In this document: piece by piece, positions 1 to 6,616 of the stretch
Layout: the number at the start of each line of letters is the position of its first letter
How positions within the stretch are numbered: the stretch's first letter is position 1
NCBI GenBank assembly: GCA_002500925.1
Contig: DLTN01000068.1
Location: forward strand, 1 to 8,291
DNA from: Gemmatimonadales bacterium UBA7835
GTDB lineage: Bacteria > Gemmatimonadota > Gemmatimonadetes > Longimicrobiales > Gaopeijiaceae
Direction of reading: 5' to 3'
Length of the DNA: 8,291 nt
Made by a program: the position numbers and the translations under genes
The notes under the pieces: model-generated
Told to the model about the DNA's origin: nothing
Databases searched by the model: none
Seen by the model: the letters and a program-made list of their open reading frames with translations, nothing else

Positions 1-153
1 GACGCTTACATCCCACCCATGGGGTATCGCCCTTTGCTCTACCTCGTCATGCTGCTCGCGACTTTGGGTTTCCTCCTCTTCGGCTTCGGTTTGGTCTCTG
101 AGCAAGTGGCACAAGTTCGACATGAGCTTGAAGCTTCCAAAAGACGGGATTGA
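1..153 (+). CDS. Partial CDS (3' end): C-terminal membrane tail, probably of a GT2 glycosyltransferase
   Basis: Frame 1 is open from the window edge to TGA at 151-153, giving the last 50 residues of a protein that begins upstream. The tail has one clear hydrophobic segment (about residues 11-32 of the visible part, RPLLYLVMLLATLGFLLFGF and on), then a charged, probably helical end (EQVAQVRHELEASKRRD). An RPL motif, a single membrane helix ending in a GxxxE-like turn, and a charged amphipathic end resemble the C-terminus of GtrB/ArnC-like polyprenyl-phosphate GT2 enzymes. The catalytic domain is outside the window, so this identity is inferred from the tail and from the glycosyltransferase neighbours. 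Its stop overlaps the wecB start by one base (TGATG), implying translational coupling. It could instead be any small membrane-anchored envelope protein. Confidence 0.6.
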   Translation, partial: DAYIPPMGYRPLLYLVMLLATLGFLLFGFGLVSEQVAQVRHELEASKRRD

Positions 154-1328
154 TGACTCTTCCTGAGAGACGGGTTCTTTTGGTGGTGGGAACCCGGCCC
201 GAGGTCATAAAGATGGCCCCGGTTCTCGGAGCCTTACGTGAGAGATGCCCGGCGCTGGAGACACGATCGGTGTTCACTGGGCAGCATACTACACTAGTGG
301 AAAGCGTCGCAGCAGCCTTTGATTTTTCTCCAGATTACGATCTAGCGATCATGAGAGAGGATCAGAGCATCTATGACGTGGTTACAAGTGCTTCGAAAGG
401 TGTAGCAGACGTCATTCGAGACTACCGACCGAACCTTTTACTCGTTCAGGGTGACACCGCGACAGTGTTTGCGGCGGCACTTGCAGGCTATCTCGAGCAG
501 GTCCCGCTGGGGCATGTAGAGGCTGGACTTCGAACCAGAGACAAGTTTTCTCCATGGCCAGAGGAGGGCTTTCGTCGACTGACCGACGCAATCACGGATC
601 TCTACTTTGCTCCTACAGCTCGTGCTGGGGGGCTCTTACAATCGGAGAATGTCCCCGCGGAGAAGGTTTACGTTACAGGTAACACAGTTGTTGACGCGCT
701 GACTTATGTCGCTGAGCAAGACTTACCTATTAAGAATCCTACCGTACGAGGGTTCTTGGAGTCCTTGTCAGAAGATCACCAAGGGATCCTTGTGACGGCC
801 CATAGAAGGGAATCGTTTGGCGAGCCACTCGACCGAGTCTTTAGCGCTATAAGAAGGTTGGTTGAAGAGCATCCGTCTGCGCATGTGATCTTTCCGGTAC
901 ATCCAAACCCCAATGTTTACGGACCCGCTCACCAGGCACTTGAATCCGTCGATCGCGTGTTGCTTACAGATCCCTTGGACTATGTCGATACGATAGGCGT
1001 TATGCAGAGAGTGAGATTGATTTTGACAGACTCGGGTGGAATCCAAGAAGAGGCGCCTACCTTCGGAGTGCCGGTCTTAGTGATGCGCGACGTCACCGAA
1101 CGCCCCGAGGGAATCGAAGCTGGTGTAGCTCAACTTGTGGGCACTGAGATTGGCCGGATCTCTGATGCCGTGACGAAAACGCTTTCAAGGCCCCCTCTGA
1201 AGATTCGCGCGAACCCTTACGGCGACGGACAGGCTGGTGTGCGAATCGCGGACATAGTTCATTCGTTCCTGACGGGTGCACCCCGCTTTACTAAAGACTG
1301 GATCGGCGGTGAGCCGGTCCGACCTTAG
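153..1328 (+). CDS. wecB: UDP-N-acetylglucosamine 2-epimerase, non-hydrolysing (WecB type)
   Basis: A 391-residue cytosolic enzyme that interconverts UDP-GlcNAc and UDP-ManNAc, the entry point for ManNAc or ManNAcA in surface glycans. It is full length for the family, and the signatures appear in order: GTRPEVIKMAPV (13-24), GDT with Asp101, GHVEAGLR with Glu123, PWPEE with Glu137, VTGNTVVDAL (174-183), TAHRRE with His217, FPVHPNP (247-253), LTDPLDY (271-277) and the UDP-binding TDSGGIQEEAP segment (292-302). Asp101, Glu123, Glu137 and His217 match the catalytic positions known from E. coli WecB (Asp95, Glu117, Glu131, His213). I chose ATG 153, which overlaps the preceding TGA; a TTG at 150 would add only one residue. 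No wecC dehydrogenase is in the window, so whether the product is used as ManNAc or ManNAcA cannot be told. The hydrolysing form (NeuC) is less likely, given this motif set and an operon without sialic acid genes. Confidence 0.95.
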   Translation: MTLPERRVLLVVGTRPEVIKMAPVLGALRERCPALETRSVFTGQHTTLVESVAAAFDFSPDYDLAIMREDQSIYDVVTSASKGVADVIRDYRPNLLLVQGDTATVFAAALAGYLEQVPLGHVEAGLRTRDKFSPWPEEGFRRLTDAITDLYFAPTARAGGLLQSENVPAEKVYVTGNTVVDALTYVAEQDLPIKNPTVRGFLESLSEDHQGILVTAHRRESFGEPLDRVFSAIRRLVEEHPSAHVIFPVHPNPNVYGPAHQALESVDRVLLTDPLDYVDTIGVMQRVRLILTDSGGIQEEAPTFGVPVLVMRDVTERPEGIEAGVAQLVGTEIGRISDAVTKTLSRPPLKIRANPYGDGQAGVRIADIVHSFLTGAPRFTKDWIGGEPVRP

Positions 1329-1343
1329 ATCGACTATGGGTCT

Positions 1344-2468
1344 ATGAACATCCTAATGCACTGCGTCTACTACCCCCCTGAAATCGGCGGGCTGGAGAGC
1401 CATGTGCATCACCTATGTCGCGCTCTGGTTGAACATGGTCATAAAGTGGATGTGATTACATCGCGATCGATGGCGGGCACACCACGTTTTGAAGTAATGG
1501 ATGGCGTGGAAGTGCATCGTACCTGGTTTCCAGGGAAGAACACCCTAGGGTGGCTTGCGCACGCGGCTGGGTCACTTCCGTCTTCAATGACACTGGCCCG
1601 GGATGCCGACATCCTCCATGCACAAGCGTTTCAGTCTATCCCTCCACTTCTCGCAGCTAGGGCACGCGTCGGAGTTCCGCTCGTGTCCACATGGCACACC
1701 TCTCACTTTCTAAGGCTCGCTGAAAATCCAGTCACGGGCTCTCTACTGGGAAGGCTAGTGCAAGCAAGTGACGCCAATCTTGCGGCCAGTGCTGAAATTG
1801 CGAGCACGGCAGAGCGACTCGCGCCCAGAAGCCGAGTCAGAGCGGTCACTAACGGTGTAGACACAGCTCTTTTTAAGCCCATGAAAGCAGTCTCCCTCGA
1901 GGGGGGTGCCAGGAGGCGACGCTTAGTCGTGCCGAGGCGTTTATTCAAAAAGAACGGCGTTGAATTTGCAATTAGGGCACTGCCACTAATCGCCGAGCGA
2001 CACGATGTGGAGATGCTGATCATTGGGGATGGTCCGGAGCGTAAAAGCCTTGAATCGTTAGCCTCAGATCTCGATGTTCAGAAACGCATTCAGTTCATTG
2101 GCACACAAGCTCACAGCGAGATGTCGATGCTACTCTCTCGTTCCGAGTTAGCTGTCTTTCCATCCCTTATGGAGGCGACGTCGGTGGCAGCTCTCGAATG
2201 TATGTCCTGTGAAGTGCCGGTGGCGGCGTCTCGTGTCGGAGGTCTTCCGGAGATTGTGGACGATGACGTAGGTGGACTATTTGAACCAGGTGATGCTGAG
2301 GATCTGGCGTTTGTAGTTGGGCGGCTTCTTGATGATCCGGCTTTGTCCTCTAAGGGGAGGGTAGCGCGCTCTCGCGTTCTTTCTAGCTGGAGTAACGATC
2401 GTCTAGCTCAGTATCACCTAGAACTGTATGAGAAGGTGATACGCAGAAGATGCGAGTTGGTGAAGTGA
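1344..2468 (+). CDS. Glycosyltransferase family 4 (GT-B fold)
   Basis: A 374-residue retaining glycosyltransferase expected to act at the cytoplasmic face and transfer a sugar from a nucleotide donor to a lipid-linked or glycan acceptor. The N-terminal Rossmann domain opens with MNILMHCVYYPPEIGGLESH, where the PPEIGG loop is the usual GT4 acceptor/donor loop. The linker carries TNGVDTALF (169-177). The C-terminal donor-binding domain shows IIGDGPE (226-232), FIGTQ (251-255), the EX7E motif at Glu277 and Glu285 (EATSVAALE), and ASRVGGLPEIV (295-305). All core motifs are intact. The gene starts 15 nt after wecB, the only real gap in the window, and the Shine-Dalgarno sequence there is weak (GGG at 1338-1340). 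Its stop overlaps the next start. The sugar donor cannot be deduced; ManNAc is only a guess from the neighbouring wecB. Confidence 0.93.
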   Translation: MNILMHCVYYPPEIGGLESHVHHLCRALVEHGHKVDVITSRSMAGTPRFEVMDGVEVHRTWFPGKNTLGWLAHAAGSLPSSMTLARDADILHAQAFQSIPPLLAARARVGVPLVSTWHTSHFLRLAENPVTGSLLGRLVQASDANLAASAEIASTAERLAPRSRVRAVTNGVDTALFKPMKAVSLEGGARRRRLVVPRRLFKKNGVEFAIRALPLIAERHDVEMLIIGDGPERKSLESLASDLDVQKRIQFIGTQAHSEMSMLLSRSELAVFPSLMEATSVAALECMSCEVPVAASRVGGLPEIVDDDVGGLFEPGDAEDLAFVVGRLLDDPALSSKGRVARSRVLSSWSNDRLAQYHLELYEKVIRRRCELVK

Positions 2469-4957
2469 TGACCGACCGCCCTTCGACCAAGGGTGGAGTC
2501 ACGGTGGCAGCTTGGCTTCCGCCAGTGATCTTCGCAGTGATCACTGGCGCATTGTTCAGGGCATTTGTGTTCACAGACGAGATGCTCTACGGTGGAGACA
2601 CTCTTTCGCTCGGATACGCCGCCCGCTCCCTCTATGCGGAGGCGCTATCCGCTCTAGGCCGAGTGCCCCGCTGGGCCCCACATCTGCTCGGGGGGACACC
2701 TTTCATCGAGGCATTGAGTGGTGGAGACTCACTCTATCCTCCTTCGGTCCTCCTTCTGATGTTGGCTCCACCGCACCGGGCTCTGGGGTGGAAGCTCGTG
2801 CTCCATATCTTCCTCGCGGGCATTTTCTTCTATTCATGGATCCGAGCGGTCGGAGGCTCGAGAGCAGCCGGCCTCCTGGGCGGGGTGGCCTACATGCTCG
2901 CGCCTTTCCTGGTTGGATTCATCCATCCGGGCCATGACGGGAAGATTTTTGTGACCGCGTTGGCCCCCCTAATGTTTTGGGTGACCGAACGGCACTTCCG
3001 TGCTCCGGGCTGGGTTTCTTTCTCCGGAGTGGGGCTTGTCGTTGCCAGTATTATCTACACGACTCATTTCCAGATGGCCTACTTCCTTTTCGGAGGTGTC
3101 GGAATGTACGCCATCTTCCGATCGATTCAGCTTGGAAGGGGTGTCGACGAAGTTGGTTTTGGCTCGCGACCTCGAGCCGGAGCGCTCCGGTTAATTCTAT
3201 TCCTGGCAGCATCCGTCACAGGTGCCGCTGGAGCGGCGTGGCAGCTCTTGCCCGCTGCAGAGTATGTCACCGAATACTCACGCCGAACCCAGATGACATC
3301 TACTACAAGCGGTCAGGTTGGACGGGATTGGTCGAGTTCTTTCTCGATGAACCCCGAAGAGGTGGCATCTCTCATAGTGCCAGAGTTTGCCGGTAATTTT
3401 GCAGGTGGTGGCATCTCGTGGGCTACGGGCACTTACTGGGGACGGAACGGATTCAAAGACAATCACGAGTACGCCGGGTTGGTTGTCTTTTTACTCGCGG
3501 CCGTCTCGTTCCTAGGCGGACCTCGTCGGCAGCTTAGGTTGTTCTTAACGGGCTTAGGCGGACTCGCCGTTCTTTTCTCCTTGGGAGCTCACACCCCGAT
3601 TTGGGGCTTGTTCTATGAATTCGTCCCCGGAATCAGCCTCTTCCGGGCACCGGGTATGGCTTCCTTCCTGTTTGGTTTCGCTGTGATTACCCTGAGCGCG
3701 CTCGGACTTGATCGGCTCATAACCCTAGCCTCATCGGGGAACGCCGCTGAACTAAAACGGATCCAGAAGCTGCTTTCTGTATCAACTGCGGCAATTGCCG
3801 TACTAGGCTTCTTGATTGTGACCGGGATTTTCACGGAAATGTGGACAACCCTGGTATATCCAGATATTGGAGAACGGCAGCGTCAGGTCTTGGGGAGCCA
3901 CTTGCCGAATATTGTAAGGGGCTGTGCGATAGCGATGCTATTAAGCGCCGCTCTTACAGTAATCGTGTGGGGGCTGCGGAATCAGAGGATTTCTCTGGTT
4001 GCCGGGGTTGGCCTCATCGTAGCATTAGCGGGGGTCGATGCATTTCGAGTCGACCAGCCATTCGTTCAAACCATGGATTTTTACGAGTGGTCTAGGGCTG
4101 ATGCCAACATCCGCACGCTCTTGGAGCGTGAAACTGACGGCGAGCCCTACCGGCTATGGTCACTCGCTCGCAATGACCAGGATGTGAGCGCTGCCATGCA
4201 TGGTATTGAGCTGGCAGCTGGCCACCATCCGAATGATCTCTCACGCTATAGAGAGCTTATCGGTATGGAAGGGTCGGGTAGGGCGATGAATCTTGCTAAT
4301 CCGAATGTGAGACGCACCCTTAACGTCAAGTATATTCTCTGGCCCGACCTCGAACGGGGTGCGGCACCGGAGGGTCCGATCGTCTCGCAAACGCAGTTAG
4401 CTGACGGCAGGGTTTTTCAAACTCTTTTCTCCGATATTGGCTTGCCCCGGGCACGCCTTGTTGGCTCGGCCGTAGTAAAATCAGATACAGAAGCGGTCCC
4501 GTACATTATGAGTGCTGAGCACGATCCGGAGATTGAGATCGTGCTCCCAGCCAATCCTGGCGTGAGCCTCGATGGGGGCGTGCCAACCGGGTCCGTCGAG
4601 TGGTCCTTGAGGCAGCCAGACCAACTTGAGCTTTCCGTCATGTCCGATCGGGCTGCATTTCTCGTTATCTCCGACAACTGGTTTCCAGCATGGAGGGCTA
4701 CTGTTGACGGAGAGGATGTCGACGTCCTGCGCGCTAATCACACTCTTAGGGCTATATACGTGCCCGAAGGGAGAAGCACGGTCAGGATGTGGTATGAGTC
4801 ATCCTCTCTCAGCTGGACTAAGAAACTCAGTCTTGGCGCGATCCTCATACTTCTTGGGTGTGGTGGTATCGGGTTGACCAGGACTCTGGGTAGGAACGGA
4901 GAAAGTGCCGTCGGTAAGCCTGAGATAAGACTAAAAGGTAAGAAGGGGTCACCGTGA
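2468..4957 (+). CDS. YfhO-family polytopic membrane protein (GT-C-type glycosyltransferase)
   Basis: An 829-residue integral membrane protein. Residues 15-34 form the first helix. A loop with GGDTL (42-46, Asp44) and LLGGTPFIEAL (73-83) follows, as in YfhO-like proteins, then about a dozen more hydrophobic segments up to about 525, including HPGHDGKIF (153-161) after the third. Residues 527-783 form a soluble, probably extracytoplasmic beta-rich region ending in the family hallmark ISDNWFPAWRATVDG (734-748) and LRANHTLRA (754-762). A last helix (785-803) and a basic tail (RLKGKKGSP) follow. In GT-C enzymes an acidic residue in the first outer loop is catalytic, so Asp44 is a candidate. In Bacillus, YfhO uses undecaprenyl-phosphate sugars to glycosylate teichoic acid; the acceptor here is unknown. 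ATG 2468 overlaps the preceding TGA (TGATG) and has GGTGA four bases upstream. ATG 2450 is an in-frame alternative adding six residues. Confidence 0.88.
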   Translation: MTDRPSTKGGVTVAAWLPPVIFAVITGALFRAFVFTDEMLYGGDTLSLGYAARSLYAEALSALGRVPRWAPHLLGGTPFIEALSGGDSLYPPSVLLLMLAPPHRALGWKLVLHIFLAGIFFYSWIRAVGGSRAAGLLGGVAYMLAPFLVGFIHPGHDGKIFVTALAPLMFWVTERHFRAPGWVSFSGVGLVVASIIYTTHFQMAYFLFGGVGMYAIFRSIQLGRGVDEVGFGSRPRAGALRLILFLAASVTGAAGAAWQLLPAAEYVTEYSRRTQMTSTTSGQVGRDWSSSFSMNPEEVASLIVPEFAGNFAGGGISWATGTYWGRNGFKDNHEYAGLVVFLLAAVSFLGGPRRQLRLFLTGLGGLAVLFSLGAHTPIWGLFYEFVPGISLFRAPGMASFLFGFAVITLSALGLDRLITLASSGNAAELKRIQKLLSVSTAAIAVLGFLIVTGIFTEMWTTLVYPDIGERQRQVLGSHLPNIVRGCAIAMLLSAALTVIVWGLRNQRISLVAGVGLIVALAGVDAFRVDQPFVQTMDFYEWSRADANIRTLLERETDGEPYRLWSLARNDQDVSAAMHGIELAAGHHPNDLSRYRELIGMEGSGRAMNLANPNVRRTLNVKYILWPDLERGAAPEGPIVSQTQLADGRVFQTLFSDIGLPRARLVGSAVVKSDTEAVPYIMSAEHDPEIEIVLPANPGVSLDGGVPTGSVEWSLRQPDQLELSVMSDRAAFLVISDNWFPAWRATVDGEDVDVLRANHTLRAIYVPEGRSTVRMWYESSSLSWTKKLSLGAILILLGCGGIGLTRTLGRNGESAVGKPEIRLKGKKGSP
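2520..2549 (+). repeat. Perfect 11-bp inverted repeat inside the YfhO gene (hairpin)
   Basis: Bases 2520-2530 (CGCCAGTGATC) are the exact reverse complement of 2539-2549, with an 8-base loop. The arms include a tandem copy of CAGTGATC (2523-2530 and 2535-2542) and the palindrome GTGATCAC (2537-2544). The hairpin sits about 50 bases after the start codon, within the first membrane helix. No U-tract follows, so it is not an intrinsic terminator. It may be chance or an early-ORF mRNA structure. Confidence 0.6.
4517..4546 (+). repeat. Perfect 10-bp inverted repeat inside the YfhO gene (hairpin)
   Basis: Bases 4517-4526 (GAGCACGATC) and 4537-4546 (GATCGTGCTC) are exact reverse complements separated by 10 bases. 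They lie in the codons for the soluble region before the NWFPAWR motif. No T-run follows and the reading frame continues, so this is not a terminator. No function can be assigned. Confidence 0.55.
4943..4956 (+). promoter_or_regulatory. Ribosome binding site deciding the GTG start at 4954
   Basis: AAGGGG (4943-4948) lies five bases before GTG 4954-4956, and the preceding stop TGA (4955-4957) overlaps it as GTGA. This supports the GTG as the true start of the flippase-like gene and suggests reinitiation by the ribosome finishing the YfhO gene. Confidence 0.65.
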
Positions 4958-5898
4958 GGCCGCGCCCCACACTTCAGAATACACTGAGCGTCTTAGGGAA
5001 GCTCGCAGCAACCATTACCGTAACCTGGTTCATCGTAAGCCAAGCCGGACTCTCCATCGAAGAGTTGGGCACAATTGATATGGGTATTTTCGATATCCGT
5101 GCCGGTTGGCTGGTTGCCTCGTGCCTAATCTTGCTCGGTGGATTCTTTTCTACCGCGGTGATCTGGGCTTTGATCGTCCGAGATATTGGGGGCGGCAGCC
5201 TAACATGGCGAGAGGCGGTAGCAGCCTTCATGATAGGAAACCTGGGCCGTTACGTGCCCGGAAAGGTCTGGCAAATCGCGGCTCTCGGTGCACTGGCGCG
5301 CGAGCGTGGGGTGTCGGCGACCGGTGCCACGGCCGCGGCAGTGTTAGGGCAGGGGGCAGGGCTCATCGGAGCGATGTTGATCGGTGTGGTGTCTATCCCA
5401 TCGCTTGCCACGGACAATATCTCGTTATGGATCGTTCCCACTGCTCTTCTAACTGCTACTCTCTTCGGGTTGTCACCAGTTGTGTTTAATGCAGTCTGTC
5501 GCATCTGGTTTCGAGTTGCTCGGACTGAAGCACCAGAGGGCTTATCCAATCGGGATGGGGCACGCTGGATAATACTGAGTCTCGGGAGCTGGTGTATGTA
5601 TACCGGAGCCTTCTGGGCGTTCTCACGCGGTCTTGGTCTCGACATTGGACTGCTTTCAAGCGCCTCAGCTTTTGCGGCCGCGTACGTCCTCGGTTATCTC
5701 GCGATATTCGCTCCGGCTGGACTGGGAGTGCGAGAGGGCTTCTTGATCGCCCTGCTTTCAAGCTCAGTTGGAGTGGCTTCGGCTACCGGGTTGGCGGCTG
5801 CAGCGCGCCTATGGGTCACTAGCGTAGAGGTGATCCCAGCTGCAACCTTTTGGGTCCGACGTTTCAACAATGAAGGGAGGACACATGACCACGGATAG
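4954..5898 (+). CDS. Flippase-like membrane protein, LPG_synthase_TM (UPF0104) family
   Basis: A 314-residue polytopic inner-membrane protein with roughly seven or eight hydrophobic segments (for example 14-30, 52-75, 130-149, 157-174, 203-224, 234-254, 263-285). Two family signatures are clear: NLGRYVPGKVWQ (96-107) and FAPAGLGVREG (252-262). The family covers the membrane part of MprF, which flips lysyl-phosphatidylglycerol, and many stand-alone proteins in glycan operons. This protein has only the membrane part; the cytosolic aminoacyl-transfer domain of MprF is absent, so it is not a lysyl-PG synthase. Its place between a GT-C-type protein and a polyprenyl-phosphate glycosyltransferase suggests it helps move a lipid-linked sugar across the membrane; this is inference. 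It overlaps the YfhO gene by 4 nt and the next gene by 14 nt. Confidence 0.87.
   Translation: MRPRPTLQNTLSVLGKLAATITVTWFIVSQAGLSIEELGTIDMGIFDIRAGWLVASCLILLGGFFSTAVIWALIVRDIGGGSLTWREAVAAFMIGNLGRYVPGKVWQIAALGALARERGVSATGATAAAVLGQGAGLIGAMLIGVVSIPSLATDNISLWIVPTALLTATLFGLSPVVFNAVCRIWFRVARTEAPEGLSNRDGARWIILSLGSWCMYTGAFWAFSRGLGLDIGLLSSASAFAAAYVLGYLAIFAPAGLGVREGFLIALLSSSVGVASATGLAAAARLWVTSVEVIPAATFWVRRFNNEGRTHDHG
5873..5887 (+). promoter_or_regulatory. Strong Shine-Dalgarno deciding the start of the DPM1-like gene
   Basis: AAGGGAGG (5873-5880) lies four bases before ATG 5885. It is the best ribosome binding site in the window, and it lies inside the last codons of the flippase-like gene. It makes ATG 5885 the start instead of the in-frame ATG at 5870, which overlaps the site itself. 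This cistron may initiate more efficiently than its neighbours. Confidence 0.75.
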
Positions 5899-6616
5899 TG
5901 AGCGTATCCTTGTCATCATCCCTACATATAACGAAGCGGACAATCTCCCGCGCATCGTGCCTGCCGTTCTTGAGCAAGATGTTCGGATCAAAGTTCTCGT
6001 TGTTGATGACGCATCTCCCGACGGTACTGGGCAGATTGCCGACCAGATGGCTGCTCAAGACCCGAGGATCAACGTATTGCATCGATTGGGCAAGGAAGGT
6101 CTGGGCCGCGCATACCTGGCAGGGTTTGGCTATGCGCTAGAGAACGGATTCGACATCGTATTCGAGATGGACGCGGATTTTTCCCACCCCCCGCACGCTC
6201 TTCCAGGATTGATCGAGAAATTTTCACAAGCAGACGTGGTTATAGGATCACGCTACGTGGACGGGCGAGTAACTGTGTCCAACTGGCCGATGACAAGGCT
6301 CCTGATTAGCTATTTCGGCAGTCGCTATGCACGAGCCATAACGGGGATGCCTGTCAGGGATGCGACTGGGGGTTTCAACGGGTGGACCCGTGAGGTGCTG
6401 GAGTCGTTACGGCTCGAAAGAGTTCGTTCCAACGGCTATGCCTTCCAGATTGAACTCAAGTTCCGGGCTTATCGGGCGGGTTTTCGACTCGTCGAGTCTC
6501 CAATCTTGTTTACAGAGCGAGACACAGGAGAGTCGAAAATGTCGAAAGCAATCGTACGAGAGGCGGTCTGGAGAGTCTGGTGGCTGAAAATCTGCGACAT
6601 TTTTGGGCGCCTGTGA
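5885..6616 (+). CDS. DPM1-like polyprenyl-phosphate glycosyltransferase (GT2)
   Basis: A 243-residue soluble GT-A enzyme of the dolichyl-phosphate mannosyltransferase type, which transfers a sugar from a nucleotide donor to a polyprenyl phosphate at the cytoplasmic face. Motifs in order: ILVIIPTYNEADNLP (8-22), VVDDASPDGT (39-48), EMDADFSHPP (94-103) with the metal-binding DxD at Asp96/Asp98, VIGSRYV (119-125), DATGGFNGW (159-167), NGYAFQIEL (183-191) and FTERDTGESKMS (209-220). It ends at residue 243 with no membrane helix, like catalytic DPM1 subunits and unlike GtrB/CsbB enzymes that carry C-terminal helices. In bacteria this form often works with a separate membrane protein; here the flippase-like protein just upstream is a candidate partner. 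The donor may be GDP-mannose but is not proven. It overlaps the upstream gene by 14 nt. Confidence 0.92.
   Translation: MTTDSERILVIIPTYNEADNLPRIVPAVLEQDVRIKVLVVDDASPDGTGQIADQMAAQDPRINVLHRLGKEGLGRAYLAGFGYALENGFDIVFEMDADFSHPPHALPGLIEKFSQADVVIGSRYVDGRVTVSNWPMTRLLISYFGSRYARAITGMPVRDATGGFNGWTREVLESLRLERVRSNGYAFQIELKFRAYRAGFRLVESPILFTERDTGESKMSKAIVREAVWRVWWLKICDIFGRL

Noticed and set aside
1329..1343. Promoter or terminator between wecB and the GT4 gene
   Set aside because: The 15-base gap is too short for either and contains no hairpin or T-run.
1336..1347. Mini-ORF ATG GGT CTA TGA overlapping the GT4 start
   Set aside because: It is four codons long with no good ribosome binding site. Such a short frame is expected by chance, and nothing shows it is a leader peptide.
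2512..3396. Two open frames (141 and 139 codons) in another + frame
   Set aside because: They lie inside the YfhO-type gene, are rich in Arg, Ser and Pro as expected of shifted reading, and show no domain.
5250..5645. Open frame of 131 codons on the minus strand
   Set aside because: It lies fully antisense to the flippase-like gene, whose family motifs are clear in the + frame. Its translation has no recognisable domain.
5870..5884. Upstream ATG for the DPM1-like gene
   Set aside because: The strong Shine-Dalgarno sequence at 5873-5880 lies after this ATG and is correctly spaced for ATG 5885.
4954..5898. MprF-like lysyl-phosphatidylglycerol synthase
   Set aside because: Only the membrane domain is present. 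The cytosolic aminoacyl-transfer domain is missing and the next gene is a GT2 enzyme.
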